This document shows, in pieces, positions 33,286-42,421 of a stretch of 59,232 nucleotides of DNA; position 1 is the stretch's first letter; each line of letters starts with the position of its first letter. The translations under genes were made by a program, and so were the position numbers. The notes below the pieces were generated by a model. That model searched no databases and was not told the DNA's origin. It was given only the letters and a program-made list of their open reading frames with translations. Source of the DNA: Lachnospiraceae bacterium (GTDB lineage Bacteria; Bacillota; Clostridia; Lachnospirales; Lachnospiraceae); NCBI GenBank assembly GCA_017437965.1, contig JAFRWN010000139.1, forward strand, positions 1 to 59,232, written 5' to 3'.

Positions 33286-34611
33286 TTATTTATTTTCAAG
33301 GATCTTTTCTGTATATTCCCTGCAAAACCCTTTATTGTCAGCATTTATCGGATATACAAGTATCATTTCTTCTCCTGCATTATCCTCAATGAATTCCAGT
33401 TCCATCTCCTTTATATATGGAAGATCAGTAACCCTGAGTCCGCATGCGAAAACATCTCCGTCACTGTTTTCGTCCACAAGCAGTCTCTCATTATTACTTT
33501 TTAACTGGTCTTCCGAAAGAATATCGTTTACGTTCTTAAAAATCGCATCCACATCGTTGCAGTAAGAAAGAAAGCTTTCGGGAACAAGAGCACAATCAAT
33601 CTGGCCCACTGAAATCATGATAAAAAACTTTTCATAATCACTATAATCAACTGCACCACCGGTATGTTCTTCATATCGTATCCTGCAGATTTCCGGTTTT
33701 TCCTCGGCTTTTTCATTCCCGAGAAATGCATTGACCGCCATCACATGTGGTTCTGTATTCTGCTTCTGTTTCAGAACATCATGCATTATGATCAACACAA
33801 ACATCAGTGAAATCATTACCACTCCGACAGCTTTTCCATAATAATGAAAAAGATACGATAGTTTTTCCCTTGTATTCATTTTCGACAAACGATATCTGAT
33901 AAGTTCTTTTCCGGTAAGACACTCTTCTGCCGGATCATGCAGGCGGGGCAGATCATAATCTTTCGACTCTTCACTTAAGTATATTGTTTCCTTTTCACGT
34001 GAACTTATATACTTCATATAGCAATTATCAAAATAAACCGCCTTTGGATAAATGATGACTCCAATTCCGCCGACGATCACCAGAAAAAGAAACGGCATGG
34101 AAATGTTGAAAAGAAGTAAAACTACTATCTCAGCCAAAAGTATTCCAATCGACGGCAAAAGATTTATCATCATGAATCCGTACGAACATCTGAACGAACC
34201 TTTTATGGTGTCTTTAAATCTTGCCCTGTAGGATAAATACCATGAAAGAAAGGTCGTAAACATTGCAAGCATTGACAGCATACAGCCAAAGCCAAAAGAG
34301 AATATCCCTGTGTTTTTAACCCTGAAACAAAAGAGATTAAAAACAAGAAGCGCCAGAATACACAACAATAATATCCAGCCCCCAAGGGATTCCTTCAGGT
34401 TTTTCCGGAAGGACCGGAGAAATTCGGAAACCACCGGTCCTTCCTCATTTCTGTGCATCTTCATGCACGCGTCATATGCAGCCGTAAGGGAAGCTCCCGC
34501 AGTTATAAGGGGGAGGGAAAATACAAATACAAATATTCCAAGTATAAACAGATCACCCAATCTGTTCATAAACCTGTTAAATGGATTTTCATATGAGAAA
34601 ATGTTTTGCAT
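33286..34611 (-). CDS. DUF624 (YesL-like) membrane protein with a large extra C-terminal domain
   Basis: The first ~210 residues match DUF624/YesL, a membrane family repeatedly found with LplB/LplC sugar importers (NPFNRFMNRLGDLFILG opening; several membrane segments). After about residue 255 come a cytoplasmic stretch, another membrane helix (VVMISLMFVLIIMHDVL) and roughly 150 residues that are probably extracytoplasmic (FIMISVGQIDCALVPESFLSYC). Typical DUF624 proteins stop near 210 residues, so this one is twice the usual size. The start is placed at ATG 34611; an in-frame ATG 120 bases upstream would overlap the permease gene. It is last in the binding-protein-permease-permease operon. Confidence 0.8.
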   Translation of the reverse strand: MQNIFSYENPFNRFMNRLGDLFILGIFVFVFSLPLITAGASLTAAYDACMKMHRNEEGPVVSEFLRSFRKNLKESLGGWILLLCILALLVFNLFCFRVKNTGIFSFGFGCMLSMLAMFTTFLSWYLSYRARFKDTIKGSFRCSYGFMMINLLPSIGILLAEIVVLLLFNISMPFLFLVIVGGIGVIIYPKAVYFDNCYMKYISSREKETIYLSEESKDYDLPRLHDPAEECLTGKELIRYRLSKMNTREKLSYLFHYYGKAVGVVMISLMFVLIIMHDVLKQKQNTEPHVMAVNAFLGNEKAEEKPEICRIRYEEHTGGAVDYSDYEKFFIMISVGQIDCALVPESFLSYCNDVDAIFKNVNDILSEDQLKSNNERLLVDENSDGDVFACGLRVTDLPYIKEMELEFIEDNAGEEMILVYPINADNKGFCREYTEKILENK

Positions 34612-34628
34612 GGAGTTTCCCTTTCGTT

Positions 34629-35489
34629 TTATGCTTTTACCGAACCGGCCGTAAGACCGCTGTAAATCTGCTTCTGACAGGTAATAAAGATAACAAGTGC
34701 CGGAAGCAGTGAAATGATCACGCCCGCACATATCAGGTTATATTTGCTTCCCAGAGGTCCTACAAAGGTATATAATGAGGTTGCAACGGTAGCATATTTC
34801 GTCTTATCCTGCAGATAAAGATTTGCAGCATAATATTCATTATAGGTTGCAACACCCTTTAGAATGCAGCTTGTGACTATGGCCGGTTTTAGAAGCGGGA
34901 GCAGAATGCTTCTGTAAATCCTGAAATAGCTTGCTCCGTCAACAATGGCGGATTCATCAAGTGAAACCGAAATATTCTCAAAATACTGTATATAAATATA
35001 TATCGATATTATGTCCGTACCACACATCATTATCACGTAACCAAGTATCGAATTAATGAGTCCCAGCTTGAACATCATCTGATAAACTGCTATCTGCATC
35101 GCAATGCCGGGCAGAAGGGTTGCAAAAAGAAACATATTCCTTACTATCGTATTACCCGGAAATTTGAAACGGCTGAGAACATAGGCCAGCTGTGTTCCTA
35201 TGATTGTTGAAATCGTCAGGACACACACAAGAATAATAAAGGAATTGAGAAAAGCCCTTCCCATACCGGCCTGTTTGAATGCATCCGTAAAGTTACTGAA
35301 ATTCAGCCAATTCTTCGGAAGCGTCATAACATTTGTTGTATTGTATTCTTTTTCTGTTTTGAATGCGGTTATAACACAGGATACAATAGGGAGTACCGAA
35401 ATAAAGGAAAAGAACAAAAGCGACAGATACTTGAGTAGTGAAAGTATCTTCTTCATAATCTTATTTTTTTCTATTTTTCTGTCTGTCAT
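34629..35489 (-). CDS. Carbohydrate ABC transporter permease (MalG type)
   Basis: This 286-residue CUT1 permease has six membrane segments and the EAA loop DESAIVDGASYFRIYRSILLP. It ends CQKQIYSGLTAGSVKA, the classic MalG-family C-terminus that contacts the ATPase. It follows the MalF-type permease by 15 bases. No ATPase gene is in this operon, so a shared MsmX-type ATPase is expected. Confidence 0.92.
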   Translation of the reverse strand: MTDRKIEKNKIMKKILSLLKYLSLLFFSFISVLPIVSCVITAFKTEKEYNTTNVMTLPKNWLNFSNFTDAFKQAGMGRAFLNSFIILVCVLTISTIIGTQLAYVLSRFKFPGNTIVRNMFLFATLLPGIAMQIAVYQMMFKLGLINSILGYVIMMCGTDIISIYIYIQYFENISVSLDESAIVDGASYFRIYRSILLPLLKPAIVTSCILKGVATYNEYYAANLYLQDKTKYATVATSLYTFVGPLGSKYNLICAGVIISLLPALVIFITCQKQIYSGLTAGSVKA

Positions 35490-35504
35490 TTTACCACCCT
35501 GCCC

Positions 35505-36389
35505 TCAGGCATCCTTTGTATCTTTGAAAACGTATTTGAAGAAAAGCTTCTGCAGTATCGTTGCCGCTATTATAATAAGCAAAAGCACTATATCCATTGC
35601 ACTTGCCAGTCCTACCTTATCATGATTATGTTCAATCTGATGCATGATAACAAAATAAGTTCCGGTTCCGTTTGCACCACTGGTGATTACATAAGGTGGT
35701 TCGAATGCGCTCAGACTTCCTGTAATCGAGAGAATAACATTGAGTACCACTATTGTTTTTATGCTTGGCAGGATAATATAGCGGAACTGCTGAAAACGTG
35801 TTGCCCCGTCAAGCATCGAAGCCTCATAAAGTGTAGGATCCACCGACATTATCGCACCAATGAACAGTACCGTATTCTGACCGACATAACGCCAGATTGA
35901 CGTTGCAACAAGTGACCAGTTGTTGATTCTCTGATCCCTGAGCCAGAAGGGAAGATTTTTAGGGTCAAAGCCACACCACTGAAGTACAGTGTCAAAAACA
36001 AAGCCTCTTGTATAGAAAAACTTGAAGATGAAACCGACAGCAATACCATTTATCAGATAAGGGAAGAATATCATTCCTTTATAGATATTGCCTCCCTTTA
36101 CTTTAAAGCTGAGAACCGTAGCCAGATACAGTGCAAGGACCAGCTGTATAACAGATCCTGCCATATAATAAAGACTGAGCTTCAAAGCTTTAAAGCAGTC
36201 ATCTCTTTGAAATACTTTTATATAGTTTTTCAGTCCTACATAACCTTTTACCCTGGTATAGCTCATATTGTAGAAGCTGTAGCCAAACATTTTTCCGAAG
36301 GGTATATAGGTAAACACGAGCAGCAGACAAAGCGGGATCATCATAAATGCCGCTCCCGTAATGACCTTTTCCTTTTTCCGACCGATCAT
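35505..36389 (-). CDS. Carbohydrate ABC transporter permease (MalF type)
   Basis: This 294-residue permease has six membrane segments and the EAA loop LYEASMLDGATRFQQFRYIILP. AGGAGGAAAAG precedes the ATG. It is the second gene of the importer operon, after the lipoprotein binding protein. Substrate is not visible from the permease. Confidence 0.92.
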   Translation of the reverse strand: MIGRKKEKVITGAAFMMIPLCLLLVFTYIPFGKMFGYSFYNMSYTRVKGYVGLKNYIKVFQRDDCFKALKLSLYYMAGSVIQLVLALYLATVLSFKVKGGNIYKGMIFFPYLINGIAVGFIFKFFYTRGFVFDTVLQWCGFDPKNLPFWLRDQRINNWSLVATSIWRYVGQNTVLFIGAIMSVDPTLYEASMLDGATRFQQFRYIILPSIKTIVVLNVILSITGSLSAFEPPYVITSGANGTGTYFVIMHQIEHNHDKVGLASAMDIVLLLIIIAATILQKLFFKYVFKDTKDA

Positions 36390-36472
36390 CTTTTCCTCCT
36401 GTTTTTCAGGCTGTTTTCGGTCCGGGTTTTATCCCGGACCAAAGCCACATGCCTGAATATGTGTATAACGTA

Positions 36473-37891
36473 TCAATAAAGAATATCGATATCAAGTTCT
36501 TCCTGTGCGTTGTTCCACTTTGTTGTCCACTCCTTCATTATGTCATCAAAGCTCTTGGAACCGTCAAATGCTGCTTCAATAATAGCCTGAACTCTTGCAT
36601 CGCCACCGGCATTGAATCCGAGCTCGCTTTCTGCATTCATTTCATTCATGTAGTCTTCTTCTCCTGCAAGTGCAGCATCATTTTCTACTACTTCTACGCC
36701 TGTGAAAGAGAAAGTTGTGAAGGCTGTCTTCGAGATAGGATAACCGCCCTCAAGCTCACACCATCCTGACTTTTCAACCATCCATTTAACAAATACCATA
36801 GCTGCCTTCTGCTTGCTCTCGGTAGTTGTTGCGGAAATACCATAGCAGTAATCTGCGCCAGCGGTAGCATACTGCTTTCCATCTACTGTTATAGGGAAAG
36901 GAATATATGAAATATCATCGGCATGATCTCCTGCTGCCTTCATCTGTGCAACGGCCCATGATCCGAGAACCATACATCCGATCTCTCCGTTATTGATTTT
37001 TGCCTTGCAGCCTTCCCAGTCAGTTGTAGTATAATCTTCTTCAATAAGCTTGTTTGCAACCGCATCATAAAGTATCTTGTACAATGCATAAGCACCAGTA
37101 CCGTTTCCGTTATCCTTAAAAGGCTCCTTGGTATGAACGAACTTCTGGTTCATCCACTTTGTATCACCTGTGGTTATCGCACCAAGATATGCATCCCATG
37201 CACCCATGGTCCAGCCTGCTGCATAGTTGGTATAAAGAGGAATTGCATCAGTTTTTTCCTTGATTGCCTTTAAAGCATCGATGAATTCATCGGGTGTCTT
37301 TGGCATCTCGGTAATTCCAGCATCTTTAAACACCTTGCTGTTGATAAGGATACCCTGGGCATTACCCATGTAAGCAATACCATAGCAGTTTCCTCCTGTC
37401 TTCCAGTTATTTGCAAAATTGATAAGGCCATCCATTTCCTCGGTTGTTCCGTAAGGAATAAAATATGTAGGAAGCTCTGCCTTATCGATTGAAGGGATGA
37501 ACATTACATCACCCCAATCCTTGGTTGTAAGACGAAGCTTTGCATCCTCTGCATAATCTGTGATTGCCTCCATCTCAACCTTGATGTCAGGGTACTCCTT
37601 GTTGAATTCCGCTACGAGCTTTTCCATCGTTCCGTCAGCTGCACGGTCTGTCTTGTGATGGAGAAACTTGATTGTTTCCTTTAAATCCTTGTAATCCTCT
37701 CCTAATTTGATTGAAGCATAAGTAAGCCCTTTTTCAGTGTCCGTACTTCCCGAACTGTCAGAACCTACCGTCTTTGAAGAAGACGAATCCGAGCCTGAAC
37801 TACTGCTATTGCTGCTTCCTGAACAGCCGATTGTTGAAAACATCATTGCTGCACTTAAGGCAAACATTGCTGCTTTTTTGAATCTGATCAT
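36473..37891 (-). CDS. Lipoprotein solute-binding protein (CUT1 family)
   Basis: This 472-residue protein has a lipoprotein signal ending STIGC (Cys23), then a serine-rich linker and a family-1 extracellular binding fold. Typical segments are ETIKFLHHKTDRAADGTMEKLVAEFNKEYPDI cut short here to its hallmark EKLVAEFNKEYPDIKV, GCMVLGSWAVAQMK and MVFVKWMVEKSG. The start is placed at the ATG behind AAGGAGGATC; an in-frame ATG 36 bases upstream is less likely. It is the first gene of the importer operon (binding protein, MalF, MalG, DUF624) and is divergent from an araC gene. The sugar is unknown. Confidence 0.9.
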   Translation of the reverse strand: MIRFKKAAMFALSAAMMFSTIGCSGSSNSSSSGSDSSSSKTVGSDSSGSTDTEKGLTYASIKLGEDYKDLKETIKFLHHKTDRAADGTMEKLVAEFNKEYPDIKVEMEAITDYAEDAKLRLTTKDWGDVMFIPSIDKAELPTYFIPYGTTEEMDGLINFANNWKTGGNCYGIAYMGNAQGILINSKVFKDAGITEMPKTPDEFIDALKAIKEKTDAIPLYTNYAAGWTMGAWDAYLGAITTGDTKWMNQKFVHTKEPFKDNGNGTGAYALYKILYDAVANKLIEEDYTTTDWEGCKAKINNGEIGCMVLGSWAVAQMKAAGDHADDISYIPFPITVDGKQYATAGADYCYGISATTTESKQKAAMVFVKWMVEKSGWCELEGGYPISKTAFTTFSFTGVEVVENDAALAGEEDYMNEMNAESELGFNAGGDARVQAIIEAAFDGSKSFDDIMKEWTTKWNNAQEELDIDILY

Positions 37892-37918
37892 TGTTGATCC
37901 TCCTTTATGGTTTTTTCT

Positions 37919-37938
37919 GTTAAGCACATTTACTTAAC
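37919..37938. promoter_or_regulatory. Small inverted repeat upstream of the binding-protein gene
   Basis: GTTAAG (37919-37924) and CTTAAC (37933-37938) are arranged as an inverted repeat with an eight-base gap, 28 bases upstream of the binding-protein ATG. It may be an operator for the divergent AraC protein or the LacI regulator. The rest of 37892-38084 is AT-rich, and I found no convincing minus-strand promoter in it. Confidence 0.35.
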
Positions 37939-38084
37939 GTATGCTGGTTTTTAGTTTAATGTCTTTAAATCAAAAAGTCATCGGTAAATCTTGCGTTTTA
38001 TATGTATATATTGACATTTTTAAGCATTTTTATCAATTTTTACATTTGAGTTCGCAACAAATTTGATATTTTTTACAAAAGCTA

Positions 38085-38113
38085 TTGACTTGCAAACATT
38101 TAAGTGTTATGAT
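38085..38113 (+). promoter_or_regulatory. Promoter of the araC-family gene
   Basis: TTGACT (38085-38090) and TATGAT (38108-38113) are separated by 17 bases. The expected start point is near 38120, leaving a leader of about 60 bases that contains two copies of a 13-base repeat. Confidence 0.75.
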
Positions 38114-38122
38114 TTTGTATGG

Positions 38123-38158
38123 ATTTAGGTAATTTCACGCCTTGCATTTAGGTAATTT
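38123..38158 (+). repeat. Two 13-bp direct repeats in the araC leader
   Basis: ATTTAGGTAATTT occurs at 38123-38135 and again at 38146-38158, a period of 23 bp (about two helical turns). They lie just downstream of the predicted start point, where a bound protein would block elongation. Direct repeats at two-turn spacing are typical AraC-family half-sites, so autoregulation is the simplest reading. A related GGATTTAGCTAA appears in the hairpin at 33225-33276. Confidence 0.7.
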
Positions 38159-38181
38159 GTAATATTGTGGAGGATAACTAT

Positions 38182-38997
38182 ATGTATGATGTTAGAAAAG
38201 CTGCGAATTTTTCTGCAAACTATCTGCCATGTCTTCTTTTTGCAGAAAGAAAATCATATCCCGCTGAATGTGAAACCAGATTTAAGGAAGGATCGGAACA
38301 ACTACTGATTTATGTAATCTCCGGACGTACTATAATAAGGAACAAAAAACAGTTATTTTCAGTGCCGGCAGGTTATGTCTGCCGTTTTGATCAGACCTCT
38401 GAAACCACACTTTCTTTTGACATGGATTCAGAACTGTTTATCGTCAGATTTACCGGTTCTGTTGCTAATAATACTAATGCTCTCATATCCGGTAAGCCAT
38501 TAAAGATTGAGGATATGCTATCACCTTCAGTCATTTTTTATTTTGAAAGGCTATTAAAAGAAAAAACACATAATGATGAAGAACTTAATACCGGAAATCT
38601 CAGCGATCTGCTTACACTTCTGTCAGACATTTATAGTAAAACAACAAAGCAGATAAAAAAAGTACCCATGCAGGCATTAAGTATAAGAGAATATATAAGA
38701 ATGCATTACAGAGAGCAGATAAGTCTTGACAGTTTATCGGAAATATTTCATATCAACAAGTTCCAGATCTGCAGAAAATTCAAGGAAGCTTTTTCTCTTT
38801 CTGTTCTTCAGTATCAGTTCGAACTTCGTCTGGCTACAGCATCCGAGCTTTTAAAGAATACTGATATGACCATTAACGAAATCAGCTGTTACCTTGGATT
38901 TGATGAATCTTCTTCCATGATAAGACTGTTCAAAAAAAAATACAGCTGCACTCCCGGTTCTTTCCGGAAGAGCAGCCAGTTATTGTGCATAGTTTAA
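38182..38997 (+). CDS. AraC-family transcription regulator
   Basis: This protein of about 271 residues has an N-terminal cupin-like ligand domain and a C-terminal pair of helix-turn-helix motifs (ISLDSLSEIFHINKFQICRKFKE and MTINEISCYLGFDESSSMIRLFKK). The start is placed at ATG 38182 because GTGGAGG lies eight bases before it; an in-frame GTG at 38167 overlaps that site. It is divergent from the sugar-importer operon, which it probably regulates. It ends three bases from the convergent response-regulator gene. Confidence 0.88.
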   Translation: MYDVRKAANFSANYLPCLLFAERKSYPAECETRFKEGSEQLLIYVISGRTIIRNKKQLFSVPAGYVCRFDQTSETTLSFDMDSELFIVRFTGSVANNTNALISGKPLKIEDMLSPSVIFYFERLLKEKTHNDEELNTGNLSDLLTLLSDIYSKTTKQIKKVPMQALSIREYIRMHYREQISLDSLSEIFHINKFQICRKFKEAFSLSVLQYQFELRLATASELLKNTDMTINEISCYLGFDESSSMIRLFKKKYSCTPGSFRKSSQLLCIV

Positions 38998-39000
38998 TAA

Positions 39001-39795
39001 TCATTTCACCTCGCGTTCAACCTGACCCACACGGTGCAGAGCCCATTCATACTGGTTCATGTACTCTCCTTCGTAAAGCGAAAGGGCTGCAGGATTTCTT
39101 TTTAAAGCAAAATAATAGTCGCAGGGGATTTTTTCGGGTATTATCGCATATGAATCTCTGTTCTGTATCATGATATCCGAAATGCCCAGTTTTTCAAGCA
39201 ATATGCGGAATTCATATACTATCTGCGCGAAGTATTTTCTCTGCTTCTCACCGTCATTCACCTCGTCGCACCAGAGGGCAGCCCGTAGTTCTGCATTGCT
39301 TGCGGTTGAGCCCCTGCGGTCGATAAGATAGGCAAAAAGCTCCTTCACCTTTGCCCTGCCGAAATGTATAGGCTCACCGTCAAAGAAAGCCTCGAAATTG
39401 CCGAAGCAGCGTACATAAAGCCCTTTTCTTTCCTGAACAACCGGATTACGCAGGTTAGCGATTGCATTTCTTACATCATTTACCATTGCGGGTTTAAGTA
39501 TATAGTCGCTTACATATATTTTAACAGCGTCCAGAGCATACTGAGGATAGGCCGTTACCATCACTATATTGATCATCGGCCTGATACTTTTGAACTCTTT
39601 GGCAAGAGTAAGTCCGTCCTTTCCGGGCATATTGATATCCAGAAATGCCACATCATATGCATTCTCCCTGCAAAGCCTTACTGCATCTTCACTGTCATCG
39701 GTCTTATCAATTTCCGCGTCTTCCACTGCCCTTTTCATCACTCTTTCAAGATCTTTAAGAGCAGTAATTTCGTCATCAACAAGAAGTATTTTCAC
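39001..39795 (-). CDS. Response regulator with SARP/winged-helix-type output
   Basis: This 264-residue protein has a CheY-like receiver (acid pair Asp7-Asp8, phospho-acceptor Asp53 in FLDINMPG, Lys101). It joins an output domain from about residue 126 (LYVRCFGNFEAFFDGEPIHFGRAKVKELFAYLIDRRG abridged to its core GRAKVKELFAYL) that resembles the AfsR/SARP-type winged helix plus helical tail. The start codon is GTG, overlapping the kinase stop (GTGA). A run of eight G residues nine bases upstream serves as its ribosome site. Encoded with a LytS-like kinase and a GGDEF protein. Confidence 0.85.
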   Translation of the reverse strand: MKILLVDDEITALKDLERVMKRAVEDAEIDKTDDSEDAVRLCRENAYDVAFLDINMPGKDGLTLAKEFKSIRPMINIVMVTAYPQYALDAVKIYVSDYILKPAMVNDVRNAIANLRNPVVQERKGLYVRCFGNFEAFFDGEPIHFGRAKVKELFAYLIDRRGSTASNAELRAALWCDEVNDGEKQRKYFAQIVYEFRILLEKLGISDIMIQNRDSYAIIPEKIPCDYYFALKRNPAALSLYEGEYMNQYEWALHRVGQVEREVK

Positions 39796-41129
39796 AACCA
39801 GTTACCCCCCCCGATTTTTTCCGGTCCGGAATACAGTGGTATCAGGATTTTTACCAATGTACCCTCTCCAGGTCTGCTTTCTATTTCAAGTCGTCCGTTA
39901 CACATCAGCGCCAGCCTTTTTTCAAGGTTCGAAATGCCGATATGCGACCTGTCATCTTCATTATCATTTCTTTTATTATCCGGCAGCGGGTATATCATTC
40001 CCACACCGTCATCCTTAACCTCAACCACATGATCCATTTCGGTTTTATAGCTTTTTATCACAAGGCTTCCCTGTCCGTCCGGTTTCTTTCTGATACCATG
40101 GTTTATCGCATTTTCAACAAGAGTCTGTACCGAAAATGCGGGGAGCATAAAATCCGTATCATTAAGTTCCATCTTCACATCAAGCTTTTCTCCGAATCGT
40201 TCCTTTGCCATGTAAAGATAATCCTCACAGGTAGCGAACTCCCTGTCTGCCCTTATGCAATCCTTCTCGGAAAGCATATCAATACTTCCCCTGAGAAAGC
40301 CCGCAAAATGATTAAGTACCTCTTCGGCTTTTTCCGGCTCATCAAGATATGACCTGATTGCGGTAAGGCTGTTATATATGAAATGGGGCTTGATCTGTGC
40401 CATAAGCACATCAACCTTCAGTTTTTCATTTTCCGCCTGCTGTCTGTAATAATGTTCGGTCTGGTCCTTAACAATATATGTAAAAATGAAAAAGGCGGCT
40501 ATGATCGTTCCGAGAAGTATCGTGTTTACACCATAGAACGTCATCTGGATAAGCATCGAAATCATGGGTACCAGAAGATAGATAAAAAACGCTTTTCTCA
40601 GCCTTTTGCTGAGTTTCTGTCTGTAAAAATAAAGCGCAAAAAGATTCAAAAGCATTAAAAGTACCGTAGGCACCAAAAGAACCGGGTAAAACGGTCCTCT
40701 TGAATAGGTATTGTCAGAACTTATTGTGTATATGACGGTTGAAAACTGGGTGAATATGAGAAGGTCGATGTAAACAAACCATAATCCCATGGAAATAATG
40801 AAAAACCTGTTTTTCCTTATATTCTTTTCACCGGCACATTCCAGAAGAAAAGCTACGAGTATAGGCATCAGAAGTGATGAAAATGCCGATTCCGTAAATA
40901 TCGAAATTCTCTCCCAGAATGCACCTGTTTCATTCTTGACCAGATATGAAAACTGTGAGACAAGGCTCGATGAAACATATAAAATTATAAATGCAAAAAT
41001 GATGATAAAATACTGTCTCGTCTTTTTTCCGAGCTGACGAAACATGATTGCCTGAATAAGTCCAAGTATACTTAAAGCCATTCCGGCAACCGTAATCATA
41101 AGGTCTATTATGGATAAGGGATCATTCAA
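39792..41129 (-). CDS. Sensor histidine kinase (LytS/YesM-type HisKA_7TM-like)
   Basis: This 445-residue protein has about seven N-terminal membrane segments (1-222) followed by the His_kinase motif QIKPHFIYNSL with His249. An HATPase domain follows, with VENAINHGI, DGVGM and GISNLEKRL. The membrane part shares a YSxGPxYPV-like segment and overall layout with the GGDEF protein encoded just upstream. It partners with the response regulator, whose gene it overlaps by four bases. The stimulus is unknown. Confidence 0.88.
   Translation of the reverse strand: MNDPLSIIDLMITVAGMALSILGLIQAIMFRQLGKKTRQYFIIIFAFIILYVSSSLVSQFSYLVKNETGAFWERISIFTESAFSSLLMPILVAFLLECAGEKNIRKNRFFIISMGLWFVYIDLLIFTQFSTVIYTISSDNTYSRGPFYPVLLVPTVLLMLLNLFALYFYRQKLSKRLRKAFFIYLLVPMISMLIQMTFYGVNTILLGTIIAAFFIFTYIVKDQTEHYYRQQAENEKLKVDVLMAQIKPHFIYNSLTAIRSYLDEPEKAEEVLNHFAGFLRGSIDMLSEKDCIRADREFATCEDYLYMAKERFGEKLDVKMELNDTDFMLPAFSVQTLVENAINHGIRKKPDGQGSLVIKSYKTEMDHVVEVKDDGVGMIYPLPDNKRNDNEDDRSHIGISNLEKRLALMCNGRLEIESRPGEGTLVKILIPLYSGPEKIGGGNWL
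39805..39812 (-). promoter_or_regulatory. G8 tract acting as ribosome site of the response regulator
   Basis: Eight consecutive G residues (minus strand) encode the final glycines of the kinase and lie nine bases before the GTG start of the response regulator. No other purine-rich site is present, so this tract must serve as the Shine-Dalgarno sequence. Homopolymers of this length can change length during replication. Confidence 0.55.
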
Positions 41130-41147
41130 AATCCAAATCTCCTTTTC

Positions 41148-42311
41148 CTACATTTTTCTCCTGTCAACACCGATTTCACGGTAATAATTTGTTTTTTCAA
41201 CATACATTTCAAGATCCGCCTCTTTGGTAAGTTCCTCGGGAGACAGTCCTTCATGCTCCGAAAGCAGTGCAAAACCAGCCGAAACACTTAAAGTTTTTGC
41301 CTTCTTTCCGGTCCACTCGGAAGCCACGGCGTACAATTCCTTAATTGCTCTCTCGGCTTCACCTCGTACCATGCTTGTAAATACAACAAATTCGTCACCA
41401 CCGATACGGAAGGTCTCGCCATAACTGCCGACAGTTTCAAGTATGCAGTTTGCAGCGCCGCAAATAAGCTCGTCACCTGCCTCATGGCTCATTTTGTCAT
41501 TTACAGCCTTAAGTCCGTTGATATCAATAAGAAATACAGCAAAATCCTCGGGCATTTCACCTTTTGCCATATAATTCTTCATGGTCTGTGAATAAGCATA
41601 TCTGCTTTTCACTCCGGTAAGGGCATCCGTGGTAATTGCTATCTGCTGTTCCTTAAGGCGCTCATCGCTCATAAGCTGCGTATATTCAGCATAATGTATG
41701 AAAATCATGGCAGCACATATCGTAAGTGTGATATATGCCGTTCTGTGCTCTCCGCCGAGCACCTCCTGTATTCCGATACCGGTAATCATCAGAACAAGAA
41801 TGGAATACAGAGATATCCTGTTATGCTTGCTGAATTTCATTCCGTATATGATAAATTCAATAATTACTATAGCAATTATTATAAGATACATGATCACATA
41901 TACCAGGTAAAGCGGCCCATGAGAATAATTATGACTATCGTCTACCTTTACCATCCAGCCGGTAAATACCGAAATGATCTGGAAAAACGCATTAAAGCAC
42001 ATCGTCCCCACAAGAAACTTGTGCCAGCGGTTTCTGATCTTTATCTGGCCGATAATTGCTCCGCCCGCCATCGGAGTAAGCATATAATCAAACATTTTGA
42101 TAACACGCAGAAACCACACGGGGACATCGTCATTTCCGCAGAGCTTAAGCCCCGTCCATTCGGCAAAAGACGAAACGGCAATAAGAAAATAGGTAAGATA
42201 AAAGATTTTCTTATCCTTTCTATTTATACGGTTGTTTTCCCATACCAGAATACAGAGTGTGAGCAGCGACAGCCATGACAATATCAATATCGATGTATAG
42301 TAATCAGACAT
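41148..42311 (-). CDS. 7TM-sensor diguanylate cyclase (GGDEF)
   Basis: This 387-residue membrane protein has about seven segments in residues 1-210 and a GGDEF domain from about 225 (TTDALTGVKSRYAY) to the end. The active-site motif RIGGDEF (302-308) and FLIDINGLKAVND are intact, so cyclic di-GMP synthesis is expected. No RxxD inhibition site is visible. The membrane domain resembles that of the neighbouring kinase. It is the first gene of the GGDEF-kinase-regulator operon, 18 bases before the kinase. Confidence 0.88.
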   Translation of the reverse strand: MSDYYTSILILSWLSLLTLCILVWENNRINRKDKKIFYLTYFLIAVSSFAEWTGLKLCGNDDVPVWFLRVIKMFDYMLTPMAGGAIIGQIKIRNRWHKFLVGTMCFNAFFQIISVFTGWMVKVDDSHNYSHGPLYLVYVIMYLIIIAIVIIEFIIYGMKFSKHNRISLYSILVLMITGIGIQEVLGGEHRTAYITLTICAAMIFIHYAEYTQLMSDERLKEQQIAITTDALTGVKSRYAYSQTMKNYMAKGEMPEDFAVFLIDINGLKAVNDKMSHEAGDELICGAANCILETVGSYGETFRIGGDEFVVFTSMVRGEAERAIKELYAVASEWTGKKAKTLSVSAGFALLSEHEGLSPEELTKEADLEMYVEKTNYYREIGVDRRKM

Positions 42312-42421
42312 TCTTTAATCCTCTCATAATCCATTTCTCTTACAAACAAAATTAAGTCAGTCAAATATTACCATACAGACTATCACATATATATCACATG
42401 AAAAACCCGGTCCATGATTTT

